Source: Diaminobutyricibacter sp. McL0608
GTDB lineage: Bacteria; Actinomycetota; Actinomycetes; Actinomycetales; Microbacteriaceae
Assembly (NCBI RefSeq): GCF_039613825.1
Contig: NZ_CP154826.1
Coordinates: forward strand, 682,001-746,000
Direction: 5' to 3'
DNA length: 64,000 bases
Made by a program: the position numbers and the translations under genes. This document shows, one piece after another, positions 25,719 through 33,530 of the stretch. The notes under the pieces were generated by a model that was given only the letters and a program-made list of their open reading frames with translations, was not told where the DNA came from and did no database searches. Within the stretch, counting starts at the first letter, position 1. Each line of letters begins with the position of its first letter.

Positions 25719-25747
25719 GGTAGTGCCGCTACCGGTAGTGTTACTAT
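25719..25747 (+). promoter_or_regulatory. MerR-type operator and leaderless promoter
   Basis: GGTAGTGCCGCTACC (25719-25733) has inverted GGTAG/CTACC arms and is followed by a partial copy GGTAGTG. A -10-like TACTAT (25742-25747) lies 6 nt before the ATG of the MerR gene, so transcription may start at the start codon. Autoregulation is likely. Confidence 0.6.
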
Positions 25748-25753
25748 CACTGC

Positions 25754-26380
25754 ATGGTCATCACGGAACTCGCAGAACTGTCCGGCACACCCGCAGCGAC
25801 GATCAAGTACTACGTCCGTGAGGGTCTGCTGCCGGCGGGGGAGCGGGTAGGCGGCAACCGGACGGAGTACGACGAATCACACGCTCACCGCCTGCGCCTC
25901 ATCCGGGCGATGCTCGAGGTCGGCAAGCTCTCGATCGGGGCCATCTCGAGTGTGCTCACCGCGCTCGACGATCCGGATGCCCCGATCGCCCACACCTTCG
26001 ACATCGCGCAGCGCGCACTGTCACGCGACACGGTCTCCGGCATCTCGGAGGGGTCGGATGCGGCACTCGCGCGCATCGACGGCGTCATCGACCGCGCCGG
26101 CTGGGGAGACTGCGGTGACAATCCCGGGCGCGAGATCGCCGCCAGGGTGGTCGACGCGTTCGACAGGGCCGGCTATCCGCTCCCCGACTCCTACCTCGAC
26201 GCCTACGCCTCGGCCGCCCAGCAGGTGGCGGAGGCCGACCTCGGAGCGGTCGGAGAACTCGCCGACCCGACCGACATGGCCGAGCTCATGGTCGTCGGCA
26301 CCGTGCTCGGCGACACTCTCGCCGCAGGCCTTCGACGCATCGCGCAGGCCTATGTCACAACAGAAAGGCGCATCTCATGA
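25754..26380 (+). CDS. MerR-family transcriptional regulator
   Basis: The 208-residue protein begins with the winged-helix MerR DNA-binding domain (ITELAELSGTPAATIKYYVREGLLPAGE ... NRTEYDESHAHRLRLIRAML). The C-terminal ligand domain is Ala-rich and not recognisable. It overlaps the following membrane-protein gene by 4 bp, so it probably controls this protein. No Cys cluster typical of metal-sensing MerR members is seen. Confidence 0.85.
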   Translation: MVITELAELSGTPAATIKYYVREGLLPAGERVGGNRTEYDESHAHRLRLIRAMLEVGKLSIGAISSVLTALDDPDAPIAHTFDIAQRALSRDTVSGISEGSDAALARIDGVIDRAGWGDCGDNPGREIAARVVDAFDRAGYPLPDSYLDAYASAAQQVAEADLGAVGELADPTDMAELMVVGTVLGDTLAAGLRRIAQAYVTTERRIS

Positions 26381-27309
26381 AAGCCGTCTTCGCCTGGCAC
26401 CGCCCCCTGATGACGGTCGCCGCCCTCATGGTGGTCTGTGCCGCCGTGTGTCTTCTCGGACTCGTCGTCGATCACCGGGTCGTTACCGGCATCGACACCT
26501 GGCTGAAGCCTCTCAAGTTCTCGATCTCGATCTTCCTGTACAGCGTCACGTGGGCGTGGCTGATCGCGCACCTGCCCCGCTGGCGCCGTTTCGCCCACAC
26601 CGTGGGAACCGTGATCGCCGTCGCCCTGATCGTCGAGCAGGTCGCGATCGTGGGAGCCGCCGCGGCGGGAACGACCAGTCACTTCAACGTCAGCACCCCG
26701 TTCGCGACGACGGTCTGGGCGATCATGGCCGTCTCGATCACCACGCTCTACGTGTGCACCTTCCTGACGACGATCGCGGTGTTCTTCCTCCGGCTTCCGA
26801 CCGCGTCGACCACGTTCGCGGTGCGCGCCGGCGCCGTGATCGCCCTCGTCGGAATGGGACTCGCCTACCTGATGACGAGCCCGACGTCGCAGCAGCTCTC
26901 GGATTTCCAGGGGATCGCCGGTGCGCACACAGTCGGGCTGGCGGATGGCGGAACCGGCCTCCCGCTGCTCGGCTGGAGCACCGTGGGAGGCGATCTGCGC
27001 ATCCCGCATTTCGTCGGGATGCACGCGCTGCAACTGATTCCCCTCTTCGCCATCCTCCTGGGCTGGCTCGGACGGCGGTGGGACCTGCTCGCAGACGACC
27101 GCATACGGCTGCGCCTCGTCGTCGTCGCGGCGTTCGTCTACGTCGCTGCGCTCGCGCTGGTGACGTTCCAGGCGCTCGCCGGGCAGTCGATCGTGCATCC
27201 GGCCGGCATGTTCCTCGTGGGCGGCTGGGTGATCGCGGCGACGGCCGTCGTGCTGGGCGGCGCGGCGCTGTTCGTCCGTCCCCGCGCATCCGTCCCGCAG
27301 ACCGCGTGA
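26377..27309 (+). CDS. Multi-pass membrane protein, MerR-coupled
   Basis: The 310-residue protein has about eight hydrophobic helices and a distinctive TWLKPLKFSISIFLYSVT segment after helix 1, which I have seen only in uncharacterised membrane proteins. An IPHFVGMHALQLIPL segment with two His lies in the middle. It is coupled to the MerR regulator. Transport or sensing is possible; no function is assigned. Confidence 0.72.
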   Translation: MKAVFAWHRPLMTVAALMVVCAAVCLLGLVVDHRVVTGIDTWLKPLKFSISIFLYSVTWAWLIAHLPRWRRFAHTVGTVIAVALIVEQVAIVGAAAAGTTSHFNVSTPFATTVWAIMAVSITTLYVCTFLTTIAVFFLRLPTASTTFAVRAGAVIALVGMGLAYLMTSPTSQQLSDFQGIAGAHTVGLADGGTGLPLLGWSTVGGDLRIPHFVGMHALQLIPLFAILLGWLGRRWDLLADDRIRLRLVVVAAFVYVAALALVTFQALAGQSIVHPAGMFLVGGWVIAATAVVLGGAALFVRPRASVPQTA

Positions 27310-27315
27310 CGCACC

Positions 27316-27394
27316 CGCCGAAACGACGAGTGTCGCCGTTCCCGCCGAGAGTCGCCGGTGTGGGGGGTCGACTCGACGGTAACGGCGACACTCG
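27316..27394. repeat. Hairpin C, convergent intergenic inverted repeat
   Basis: Arms CGAGTGTCGCCGTT (27327-27340) and AACGGCGACACTCG (27381-27394) are perfect. The preceding CGCCGAAACGAC (27316-27327) and the inner GCCGAGAGTCGCCG recur in hairpin D at 29067-29140 on the other side of the permease gene. It may serve as a bidirectional terminator between convergent genes. Confidence 0.75.
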
Positions 27395-27418
27395 GTCGCG
27401 CGGGCGGTGCGGGCGCTG

Positions 27419-28915
27419 CTAGTGGCGCGCTCGCAGGAGCTCGGCGACGTGGATGGCGTCACCCTCCGGCGCGGTCGACTTGCGGTCGGGGCGCGCAGCG
27501 AACAGGTAGATCAGTCCGGTGCCGGCGACGATGGCGAGACCGATCAGCACGATCCAGTCGTTGACGAAGACGCCGCTGTGACCCGGCCACGCGAGCAGGA
27601 TCATCGCGAAGATCCCGTAGGCGAGCGCGATCACGTTGACCACGAAGCCGCCCTTGCCCAGGTTGAACGGGCCGGCAGGCTTCCATCCCTTGATCCGCTG
27701 CCGCAGGGCGGCGAGCACGACCGATTGGAACGCGACGTAGATGCCGAGCACGGCGAACGACGTGATCTGGGTGAGCAGCTGGTCGGGGCCGACATAGATG
27801 ATCACGCAGATCAGCAGCGGGATGACGCAGGCGACGATCAGCGCGTTGGTCGGAACCTTGCTGCGCGGCGAGACCTTCGAGAGCCACGTGTGCCCGGGGA
27901 TCATTCCGTCGCGTGCGAACGAGAAGAGCAGCCGGCTCGCGGCCGCCTGCAGGCTCAGGACGCAGGAGAGGAACGCGGTGAGCGCCACGATGAGGAAGAT
28001 CTTCGCGCCGACGTCGCCGAGGGAGGCCTGCAGGATGCCCGGGATGGGGTCGGCATCCTTGCCGTCCACGATCGCCTGCAGGTCGGGTGCGGCCATGACG
28101 TAGCCGCCGAACGCGAACAGGGAGGAGACGCCGCCGACCAGGATGGTCAGGATCATCGCGCGGGGGATGCGCCGGGCCGGGTTCTCGACCTCTTCCGCGA
28201 CGTCACCGCACGCTTCGAAGCCGTAGAACAGGAACAGGCCGGCGAGCGCAGCACCGAGGAATGCGGTGATGTACGGGCCGTTGCCCTGGACGCCCATCGA
28301 GTCGAAGAACACGCTGAACGACTGGTGGCGCTGGAAGATCAGCAGGTAGAGCCCCACGGCGATGACCCCGATCAGCTCCGCAGCGAGCCCGATCCGTGCG
28401 ACCCGGCCGAGCGTCCTGGTGCCCGAGAAGTTGAAGCCGAGGGCGACGACCAGGAACAGCACCGACAGGAGCACGGTCACCTCTTTGGTGACCGGGATGT
28501 TGAAGAGGCTCGCGAGGAAGCCGCTGCCGAACTCGGCGACCGCGGTGATCGTGACGATCATCGCCCAGATGTAGATCCAGGCCGCCATCCACGCATACCG
28601 GCGACCCCAGAGTCGCCGGGTCCACGGGTAGATTCCGCCGTGGATCGGGTACTGCGAGACCACTTCGCCGAACACGAGCGAGACCAGGAGCTGGCCGGCG
28701 CCCACGATGACGAGCCAGAAGATCGAGGGCGGCCCACCGGTGCTGACGGCGAGCGCGAAAAGCGAATAGACGCCGACGAGCGGTGAGAGATAGGTGAAAC
28801 CGAGAGCGAAGTTCGCCCACAGCGACATCGATCGGTTGAAGGAATCCTCGTACCCCAGGACCGCCAGATGCTCGCCGTCGGCGAGGTGGTCGGAGGTGGA
28901 CGGATCTGCTGACAT
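27419..28915 (-). CDS. APC-superfamily amino acid / GABA-type permease
   Basis: The 498-residue protein has about twelve transmembrane helices and the pattern of the amino acid/choline transporter branch (NFALGFTYLSPLVGVYSLF, GFEACGDVAEEVENPARRIPRAM, SRLLFSFARDGMIPG). ATG 28915 is preferred over an upstream start at 28990 because GGAAGG lies just before it. With a semialdehyde dehydrogenase, GntR regulator and CoA-transferase next to it, import of GABA, 5-aminovalerate or a related amino acid is likely. Confidence 0.85.
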   Translation of the reverse strand: MSADPSTSDHLADGEHLAVLGYEDSFNRSMSLWANFALGFTYLSPLVGVYSLFALAVSTGGPPSIFWLVIVGAGQLLVSLVFGEVVSQYPIHGGIYPWTRRLWGRRYAWMAAWIYIWAMIVTITAVAEFGSGFLASLFNIPVTKEVTVLLSVLFLVVALGFNFSGTRTLGRVARIGLAAELIGVIAVGLYLLIFQRHQSFSVFFDSMGVQGNGPYITAFLGAALAGLFLFYGFEACGDVAEEVENPARRIPRAMILTILVGGVSSLFAFGGYVMAAPDLQAIVDGKDADPIPGILQASLGDVGAKIFLIVALTAFLSCVLSLQAAASRLLFSFARDGMIPGHTWLSKVSPRSKVPTNALIVACVIPLLICVIIYVGPDQLLTQITSFAVLGIYVAFQSVVLAALRQRIKGWKPAGPFNLGKGGFVVNVIALAYGIFAMILLAWPGHSGVFVNDWIVLIGLAIVAGTGLIYLFAARPDRKSTAPEGDAIHVAELLRARH

Positions 28916-29012
28916 CGTTGCCTTCCGGGTTGGACCAGAGGGCCGTGTGCGGTCACCGTTGACCGCGGGCACCTCGTCGTGTGTGCCCAATATAGTGGGA
29001 GGCGAGGCCTAA

Positions 29013-29029
29013 ATCCTATAAAACAGGAT
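29013..29029. promoter_or_regulatory. Possible GntR operator upstream of the permease
   Basis: ATCCT / AGGAT arms around 7 nt. Read on the minus strand it shares CATCC followed by a T-rich TTAT with the sites at 30593-30609 and 32187-32204. Confidence 0.45.
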
Positions 29030-29066
29030 GTTTCTGCGCGGAGTGTCGATTTCGTCCGTCAGGTGG

Positions 29067-29140
29067 CGCCGAAACGACCCGTTCCGGCCGAGAATCGCCG
29101 TTAGAACGGGTCATCTCGGCCGGAACGGCGACTCTCGGCG
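29067..29140. repeat. Hairpin D, related to hairpin C
   Basis: CCGTTCCGGCCGAGA (29079-29093) pairs perfectly with TCTCGGCCGGAACGG (29114-29128). The left flank CGCCGAAACGAC (29067-29078) is identical to that of hairpin C. A competing pairing GACCCGTT/AACGGGTC exists inside. The permease gene lies between C and D. Confidence 0.75.
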
Positions 29141-29149
29141 CAGGCCGAC

Positions 29150-30520
29150 TCATCCGCCGATGCGGATCATCTTCTTGTTGACGAACTCGTCTGCTCCGAA
29201 CCGGCCGAGTTCGCGACCCGAGCCGGACCGCTTGATGCCGCCGAAGGGCAGCTCGGCCCCATCCGCACCGACCAGGTTCACGAACACCATGCCCGCCTCG
29301 ATGCCGTCGGCGACGCGAAGCGCCTGCTCCTGGTCGGTGGTGAAGACATACGAGCCGAGCCCGAACGGGGTGTCGTTGGCGAGGGCGAGTGCCTCGGCCT
29401 CCGACCCGACCTTGTAGACAGCGGCGACCGGCCCGAAGAACTCCTCGCGGTAGGCGTCGTTGTCGGGCTTCACGTCCGTCAGCACGGTGCTCTCGTAGAA
29501 CGTACCTTCGCGTTTGCCGCCGGCGACGAGGGTGGCGCCCTGTTCGACGGCGCGATCCACCTGCTCGGCGAGGCGGTCTGCCGCAGCGGCCGACGACAAC
29601 GGGCCCAGCACGGTGTCGGCCGACGTCGGGTCGCTCGGGGTGGCGCCGGTGATCGAGGCGGTGAACTTCTCCAGGAACGGCTGGTACAGGTCGTCGATGA
29701 CGATGAAACGCTTGGCGGCGTTGCAGGCCTGGCCGTTGTTGTCGAGGCGGGCCGCGACAGCTGCCTCGACGGTCGCATCCAGGTCGTTCGTCGACAGCAG
29801 GATGAACGGGTCGGAGCCGCCCAGTTCGAGCACGACCTTCTTGAGGTGGCGGCCGGCGATCTCGGCGACGGCGGCGCCGGCGCGCTCGGAGCCGGTGAGC
29901 GACACGCCCTGCACGCGCGGGTCGGCGATGATCGTCCCGATCTGCTCGTGCGACGCGTAGATGTTCGTGTACGCGCCGGCCGGGAATCCCGCATCGTGGA
30001 AGATCTGCTCGATGGCCGCGGCCGACTCAGGGCACTGCTCCGCGTGCTTGAGCAGGATGGTGTTGCCGATGATCAGGTTGGGTCCGGCGAAGCGGGCGAC
30101 CTGGTAGTACGGGAAGTTCCACGGCATGATGCCCAGCAGCACACCGAGCGAGCTGCGTCGGATGAGCGCCGAGCCCTCGCCGGCCAGCAGGGTGATCGGC
30201 TCGTCCTTCAGCAGGTCTTGCGCGTTGTCGGCGTAGTACCCGTAGATGTCGCCGCAGAAGTCGACCTCGCCGAGTGCCTGCTCGATCGGCTTGCCCATCT
30301 CACGCACGATGATCTCGGCCAGCTCCTGGCGGCGCTCCACGTGCAGTTCGCCCACCCGGCGGATGAGGGCGGCGCGCTCGGCGACGGAGGTGCTTCGCGA
30401 CCAGGTGCGGTGGGCTTCGTCGGCGCCTGCGATGGCCGCCTGGAGCTCCTCCTCGGTGATCGTGGGGTAGGACTTGACCGTCTCCCCGGTGGCAGGGTTG
30501 ACGACTGCGTAGTTGCTCAT
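29150..30520 (-). CDS. NAD(P)-dependent succinate/glutarate-semialdehyde dehydrogenase (GabD-like)
   Basis: The 456-residue aldehyde dehydrogenase starts MSNYAVVNPATGETVKSYP. It has GIMPWNFPYYQVARF (cofactor loop), GSERAGAAVAEIAGR, the catalytic Glu in LELGGSDPF, the catalytic Cys in NNGQACNAAKRF and EEFFGPVAAVYKV. ATG 30520 has a near-perfect AAAGGAGA upstream. The short N-terminus fits the ~455-residue SSADH group. It oxidises succinate or glutarate semialdehyde produced by aminotransfer from GABA or 5-aminovalerate. Confidence 0.85.
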   Translation of the reverse strand: MSNYAVVNPATGETVKSYPTITEEELQAAIAGADEAHRTWSRSTSVAERAALIRRVGELHVERRQELAEIIVREMGKPIEQALGEVDFCGDIYGYYADNAQDLLKDEPITLLAGEGSALIRRSSLGVLLGIMPWNFPYYQVARFAGPNLIIGNTILLKHAEQCPESAAAIEQIFHDAGFPAGAYTNIYASHEQIGTIIADPRVQGVSLTGSERAGAAVAEIAGRHLKKVVLELGGSDPFILLSTNDLDATVEAAVAARLDNNGQACNAAKRFIVIDDLYQPFLEKFTASITGATPSDPTSADTVLGPLSSAAAADRLAEQVDRAVEQGATLVAGGKREGTFYESTVLTDVKPDNDAYREEFFGPVAAVYKVGSEAEALALANDTPFGLGSYVFTTDQEQALRVADGIEAGMVFVNLVGADGAELPFGGIKRSGSGRELGRFGADEFVNKKMIRIGG

Positions 30521-30592
30521 GGGAGTCTCCTTTTCAGGTGCACGCGCGCCCTCAGGTCTGCCGCGATGCACACTCTCGTTCGTCAAAGATAT

Positions 30593-30609
30593 AACAATGG
30601 ATGATTGTT
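30593..30609. promoter_or_regulatory. Possible GntR operator upstream of the semialdehyde dehydrogenase
   Basis: AACAAT and ATTGTT arms around GGATG, 73 bp before the dehydrogenase start and touching the stop codon of the Cache gene. Shares GGATG preceded by ATAA with the two other proposed sites. Confidence 0.45.
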
Positions 30610-31358
30610 CACGAGGCGTCTTCTTCGAATGCCAGCGCGAACGGGGTACCTGCGCAGGCGAGTAGTTCGTAACGGCTCGCGCCGGTCGCAGGCGGACGGT
30701 CGGGGAGCAGCGTTCCGGCGGCGAGCGTCGGGTCTGTGGAGACCATCACCCGCCCCTGCTCGTTGACCAGCGTGACCGGCCGCTCGATGGCGAGCAGCGT
30801 CGGCAGCAGCTCCTTCTCGAGCCGTTTGACGTAGATGTCGGCGCCGACGACGCCGATCATGGTGCCGTCGATCTCGGTCGGCATCGTCAGCGTGACGATG
30901 TAATCGCAGGTGCACAGGTGGTCGACGTAGGGCCCGGTGATGTGGGTCTGGTGGGTCGTCTCGGGGATGCTGTACCACTCGAGCGAACGGAAGTCACGCA
31001 GGTAGTCTGCGTAGCCGCGTGTGGACAGATCGAGCTTGGTGGGCCCGTCGGTCGTGCCGAGCAGAGGGTTGTCGTCGAGAGGACCGAGCCACCAGGCGAA
31101 GTGCACGTCGCGGCCCCGCACGTAGTCGGGGGCGGCGATGAACCCTGCCCCGATCAGTACGGCGTCGTCCGCGATGAGCGACGGCAGCACCAGCGTCGCG
31201 GCGAGTTCGTCGAGCTTCGACGGCGTGGTCTCGGTCGGACCCGCCCCGATCGCCTCGCGCCACCGAGCCAGCTGGTCGAAGACTCCGTCGAACAGGGCGC
31301 TTACGAGTCGCGCTCCGTCGTCCACGCTCGGACGCCCTGTGGTCCTCTGCTCAGTCAT
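30609..31358 (-). CDS. Cytoplasmic Cache (PDC-like) sensor protein
   Basis: The 249-residue soluble protein has no signal peptide or membrane helix but shows a Cache/PDC sensor pattern: DVHFAWWLGPLD, STRGYADYLRDFRSLEWY, HITGPYVDHLCTCDYIVTLTMP, IDGTMIGVVGADIYV. Cache domains normally sit outside the membrane in kinases and chemoreceptors; here the domain is free-standing and overlaps the GntR gene by 8 bp. It is probably a small-molecule sensor that works with the GntR regulator. Ligand unknown. Confidence 0.75.
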   Translation of the reverse strand: MTEQRTTGRPSVDDGARLVSALFDGVFDQLARWREAIGAGPTETTPSKLDELAATLVLPSLIADDAVLIGAGFIAAPDYVRGRDVHFAWWLGPLDDNPLLGTTDGPTKLDLSTRGYADYLRDFRSLEWYSIPETTHQTHITGPYVDHLCTCDYIVTLTMPTEIDGTMIGVVGADIYVKRLEKELLPTLLAIERPVTLVNEQGRVMVSTDPTLAAGTLLPDRPPATGASRYELLACAGTPFALAFEEDAS

Positions 31359-32124
31359 CGAGCGCTCCCGTCTTCTCGAGTCGTGCGCGGGCGGCGAGGA
31401 GCCATTCCGCGATCGACCGGATGAGCGCGGTCACCTGGGCGCGAGCCGCTTCTCCGTCGCCGGCGGCGATGGCGTCGGCGATCGAGCGAGTGGCGGTCGA
31501 CGTGCGGTCGCGCATCCCTGTGTCGGACATCCCGAGCCAGAGGACAGGACCGAACTCGGCCTGGAGCCGGATCTGCTCGCGAACGAGCCGCGTCGACTGG
31601 CTGAGGACGGCGAGTTCGAGGAAGAAGCCGCCCGCGTTCCGCCGGGCCTCGGCGGCGGTGCTGAAGTCGGCGTCGTCGAGCCAGCTGCGCAGGCGCTCGT
31701 CGTCGGCGGGCGCCGACCGTTCCGCGGCGCGGTCGGCGCACGCGGCCGCGATCGCGGTGATGTAGACGGCGAGGTCGGAGAGTTCGACCTGCGACAGGCC
31801 GCGCAGCCGCGTGCGCACCAGTGCGGCGTGCGGTGCGGCCGATTCGATGACGAAGCTGCCGCCCTCCCGTCCGCGGCGCGTCTCGACGAGGCCGGCCTCC
31901 CGGAGGATTCCGAGCCCCTCGCGCGCGGTGACCAGGGCGACCCCGAACCGCCGGGCGAGTTCGGATTCGCTGGGGAGGCGTTCCCCTGCCACGAGGACAC
32001 CGAGGACGATCGCATCCGTCAGGCGCTGGGCGACCTGTTCGGCGCGTCCGGCGCCCGCGAGTTGCGCGAAGACCGCGTCGCGCGCCCCTGGCGCGGTGCG
32101 GGTCGGCCCAGCGAGACTGGTCAT
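31351..32124 (-). CDS. GntR-family (FadR-type) transcriptional regulator
   Basis: The 257-residue protein has an N-terminal winged helix (LTDAIVLGVLVAGERLPSES, ELARRFGVALVTAREGLGIL, GLVETRRGREGGSFV) and an all-helical FCD-type effector domain (DLAVYITAIAAACADRAAE, DADFSTAAEARRNAGGFF). It is divergent from the CoA-transferase gene, with a palindrome between them. It probably regulates the permease, the dehydrogenase and the CoA-transferase operon in response to a carboxylate. Confidence 0.86.
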   Translation of the reverse strand: MTSLAGPTRTAPGARDAVFAQLAGAGRAEQVAQRLTDAIVLGVLVAGERLPSESELARRFGVALVTAREGLGILREAGLVETRRGREGGSFVIESAAPHAALVRTRLRGLSQVELSDLAVYITAIAAACADRAAERSAPADDERLRSWLDDADFSTAAEARRNAGGFFLELAVLSQSTRLVREQIRLQAEFGPVLWLGMSDTGMRDRTSTATRSIADAIAAGDGEAARAQVTALIRSIAEWLLAARARLEKTGALDD

Positions 32125-32186
32125 GCGTGCCCCATGGATTCACACTATCCGCAGGAGACGTCGTCGGCGGACCGGACGCCTAAAAC

Positions 32187-32204
32187 ATTCATAATAGGAT
32201 GAAT
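32187..32204. promoter_or_regulatory. Palindromic operator between gntR and the CoA-transferase operon
   Basis: ATTCAT / ATGAAT arms around AATAGG in an AT-rich patch, midway between the divergent starts (32124 and 32232). A typical position for GntR autoregulation and control of the divergent operon. Confidence 0.6.
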
Positions 32205-32231
32205 TCGCTCGAGCATCGCTGAGGAGGCCGG

Positions 32232-33515
32232 ATGAGTGACACAGCATCCGCGGGTGCGCTCACCGGAATCCGCGTGGCCGACTTCTCGCGCGTGCTGGCC
32301 GGCCCATACGCGACGATGATGCTCGCCGATTTCGGCGCAGACGTCATCAAGGTCGAAAGCCCGGACGGGGACGACACCCGATCCTGGACCCCGCCGGTGG
32401 ATGCGGGTGGACAGTCCACCTACTTCGACGCGGTCAACCGCAACAAACGTTCCGTCGTCTGCGACCTGCGCACCGCCGAAGGCCTCGAGACGGCTCGTGC
32501 CCTCGCGGCGTCGGCGGATGTCGTGGTGGAGAATTTCCGGCCCGGCGTCATGGAGCGGTACGGACTCGACGCGGCGACCCTGCAGGCGGCCAACCCCGGA
32601 CTCGTGTACTGCTCCATCTCCGGATTCGGCCGCGAGCACGGCGCCGCGCTTGCCGGGTACGACCTGCTCGTGCAGGCCGTCGGCGGTCTCATGAGCATCA
32701 CCGGCCACCCCGACGCGGCGCCCACCAAAGTCGGTGTCGCGGTCGTCGACGTGCTCACCGGGCTGAACGCGCTGTCGGGCATCCTGCTCGCACTGCGCGA
32801 ACGCGACCGCACCGGCCTCGGTCAGCGTGTCGACGTCGACCTGCTCAGCTCCCTCCTCGCCGGGCTCACCAACCAGGCGTCGAGCACCCTCGCGACCGGC
32901 ATTCCTCCGCAACGGCTCGGGAACGCGCATCCGAGTATCGCGCCGTACGAAGGGTTCGAGGCGTCCGACCGCGAGATTGTCGTCGCTGTCGGCAACGACA
33001 AGCAGTTCCGCGCGTTCGCCGCGATCCTCGGAGTGCCGGCGCTCGCCGACGACGCGCGGTTCGCGACCAACGAGTCGCGAGTCGCGCACCGAGCCGAATT
33101 GCGCGCGATCATCGACCACGCGCTCGGCGCCGGTCCCGCAGCCCACTGGGTGTCTGAGTGTGCGGCAGCCGGGGTTCCGGCCGGGCTGGTCAACAGTGTC
33201 GCAGAGGCGTTCGATTTCGCAGCCGCCCTCGGGCTCGACGCGGTCGCGCAGGTGACCGATGAAGCGACCGGACGGGTCCAGGCGCAGCCGGCCAACCCCA
33301 TCCACCTCTCTGCGATGCCTGCGCGTTACGAGCGCGTGGCGCCCGCACTGGGGGAGCATGAAGGCGCGGTCTGGCTGGATGAGGCGGGTCGCGCGGGGGC
33401 GCGGGGGGCCGCATCCGCACCCGCGGCCGCATCCGCGAGCGCATCCGCGAGCGAACACGAAGCCGCATCGGCGAGCGGACCCGCCGCCGTACGGGGTAAA
33501 GAATCAGCGCAGTAG
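32232..33515 (+). CDS. CaiB/BaiF (class III) CoA-transferase, putative succinyl-CoA:glutarate CoA-transferase
   Basis: The 427-residue protein has family III features: GIRVADFSRVLAGPYATMMLADFGADVIKVE across residues 12-42, NRNKRSVVCDLR, VVENFRPGVMERYGLD, and the presumed catalytic Asp in LAGYDLLVQAVGG. The last ~35 residues are low-complexity Ala/Ser/Glu and look dispensable. It is followed by a glutaryl-CoA-dehydrogenase-like gene, which makes glutarate a likely acceptor; other short-chain dicarboxylates are possible. Confidence 0.82.
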   Translation: MSDTASAGALTGIRVADFSRVLAGPYATMMLADFGADVIKVESPDGDDTRSWTPPVDAGGQSTYFDAVNRNKRSVVCDLRTAEGLETARALAASADVVVENFRPGVMERYGLDAATLQAANPGLVYCSISGFGREHGAALAGYDLLVQAVGGLMSITGHPDAAPTKVGVAVVDVLTGLNALSGILLALRERDRTGLGQRVDVDLLSSLLAGLTNQASSTLATGIPPQRLGNAHPSIAPYEGFEASDREIVVAVGNDKQFRAFAAILGVPALADDARFATNESRVAHRAELRAIIDHALGAGPAAHWVSECAAAGVPAGLVNSVAEAFDFAAALGLDAVAQVTDEATGRVQAQPANPIHLSAMPARYERVAPALGEHEGAVWLDEAGRAGARGAASAPAAASASASASEHEAASASGPAAVRGKESAQ

Positions 33516-33530
33516 AACGGAAGGAACACC

